Shown here: positions 12,405 through 12,476 of the stretch, in pieces
How the letters are laid out: each line of letters opens with the position of its first letter
Numbering within the stretch: the first letter of the stretch is position 1
NCBI GenBank assembly: GCA_050330975.1
Contig: JBHJHK010000261.1
Coordinates: forward strand, 1-12,476
DNA length: 12,476 bases
DNA from: JBHJHK01 sp050330975
Lineage (GTDB): Bacteria; Pseudomonadota; Gammaproteobacteria; Competibacterales; Competibacteraceae
Direction: 5' to 3'
Notes under the pieces: generated by a model
The model's database searches: none
Told to the model about the DNA's origin: nothing
Seen by the model: only the letters and a program-made list of their open reading frames with translations
Program-made: the position numbers and the translations under genes

Positions 12405-12476
12405 CCCAGCGCTCGGTGGCCAGTGGCGGGTGGGTTCCGGGGGCGGGCGAGTGCGCCGCCGTCACCCTCGAGCGCG
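12405..12476 (+). other. Right-edge sequence after msrB
   Basis: No gene is supported in these 72 bases. GCGCTCG at 12409-12415 is complementary to CGAGCGC at 12469-12475, but the 53-base loop is long and no T run follows inside the window, so a terminator cannot be claimed. Confidence 0.3.

Overview
This is a GC-rich bacterial window in which every gene I can support lies on the + strand. No rRNA, tRNA, CRISPR array, transposase or phage gene is visible. The two genes at the left edge resemble, from memory, a paired family of unknown function in Gammaproteobacteria. Together with a possible lipoprotein signal peptide and Gram-negative-style operon packing, they suggest a high-GC proteobacterium; the lineage is an inference and was not tested by search.

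Layout. (1) 1-1499: a strong GC-rich hairpin terminator closes something off the left edge, a plausible sigma70-type promoter follows, and then come two closely spaced conserved hypothetical genes. (2) 1500-2255: a poorly explained stretch holding a possible small lipoprotein ORF whose 3' end runs into a cluster of short hairpins and a 9-bp tandem repeat. (3) 2256-3365: an intact D-alanine--D-alanine ligase (ddl). (4) 3366-3737: a less GC-rich leader without a convincing gene, with three copies of a TTTTGTAcAAAA-like motif and several hairpins. (5) 3738-11053: a tight seven-gene operon encoding myo-inositol-phosphate synthase, a variant HD-domain protein, a SAM methyltransferase (frameshifted in this sequence), a Gfo/Idh/MocA oxidoreductase, a xylose-isomerase-like sugar isomerase/epimerase, a GT4 glycosyltransferase and a PIG-L deacetylase. 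(6) 11054-11281: a less GC-rich spacer. (7) 11282-12404: two methionine-R-sulfoxide reductases, one for the free amino acid (fRMsr/GAF type) and one for protein (a single-cysteine MsrB).

How the genes could work together. Inositol-phosphate synthase, a GT4 glycosyltransferase and a PIG-L deacetylase are the same three enzyme classes that start mycothiol synthesis (Ino1, MshA, MshB). The last two classes also start bacillithiol and GPI synthesis. The extra HD protein, methyltransferase, dehydrogenase and isomerase would modify the cyclitol or sugar. The operon therefore looks like a pathway to a small aminosugar-inositol compound: a thiol cofactor, an inositol-glycoside headgroup or a secreted cyclitol glycoside. 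No cysteine ligase or acetyltransferase lies in the window, so a thiol product is a hypothesis. The adjacent repair pair includes an MsrB with no resolving cysteine, which needs an outside thiol reductant and fits a redox theme, but this is circumstantial.

The most uncertain calls are the lipoprotein ORF, the promoters, the start codons of the PIG-L and fRMsr genes, and whether the methyltransferase frameshift is real, programmed or a sequencing error.
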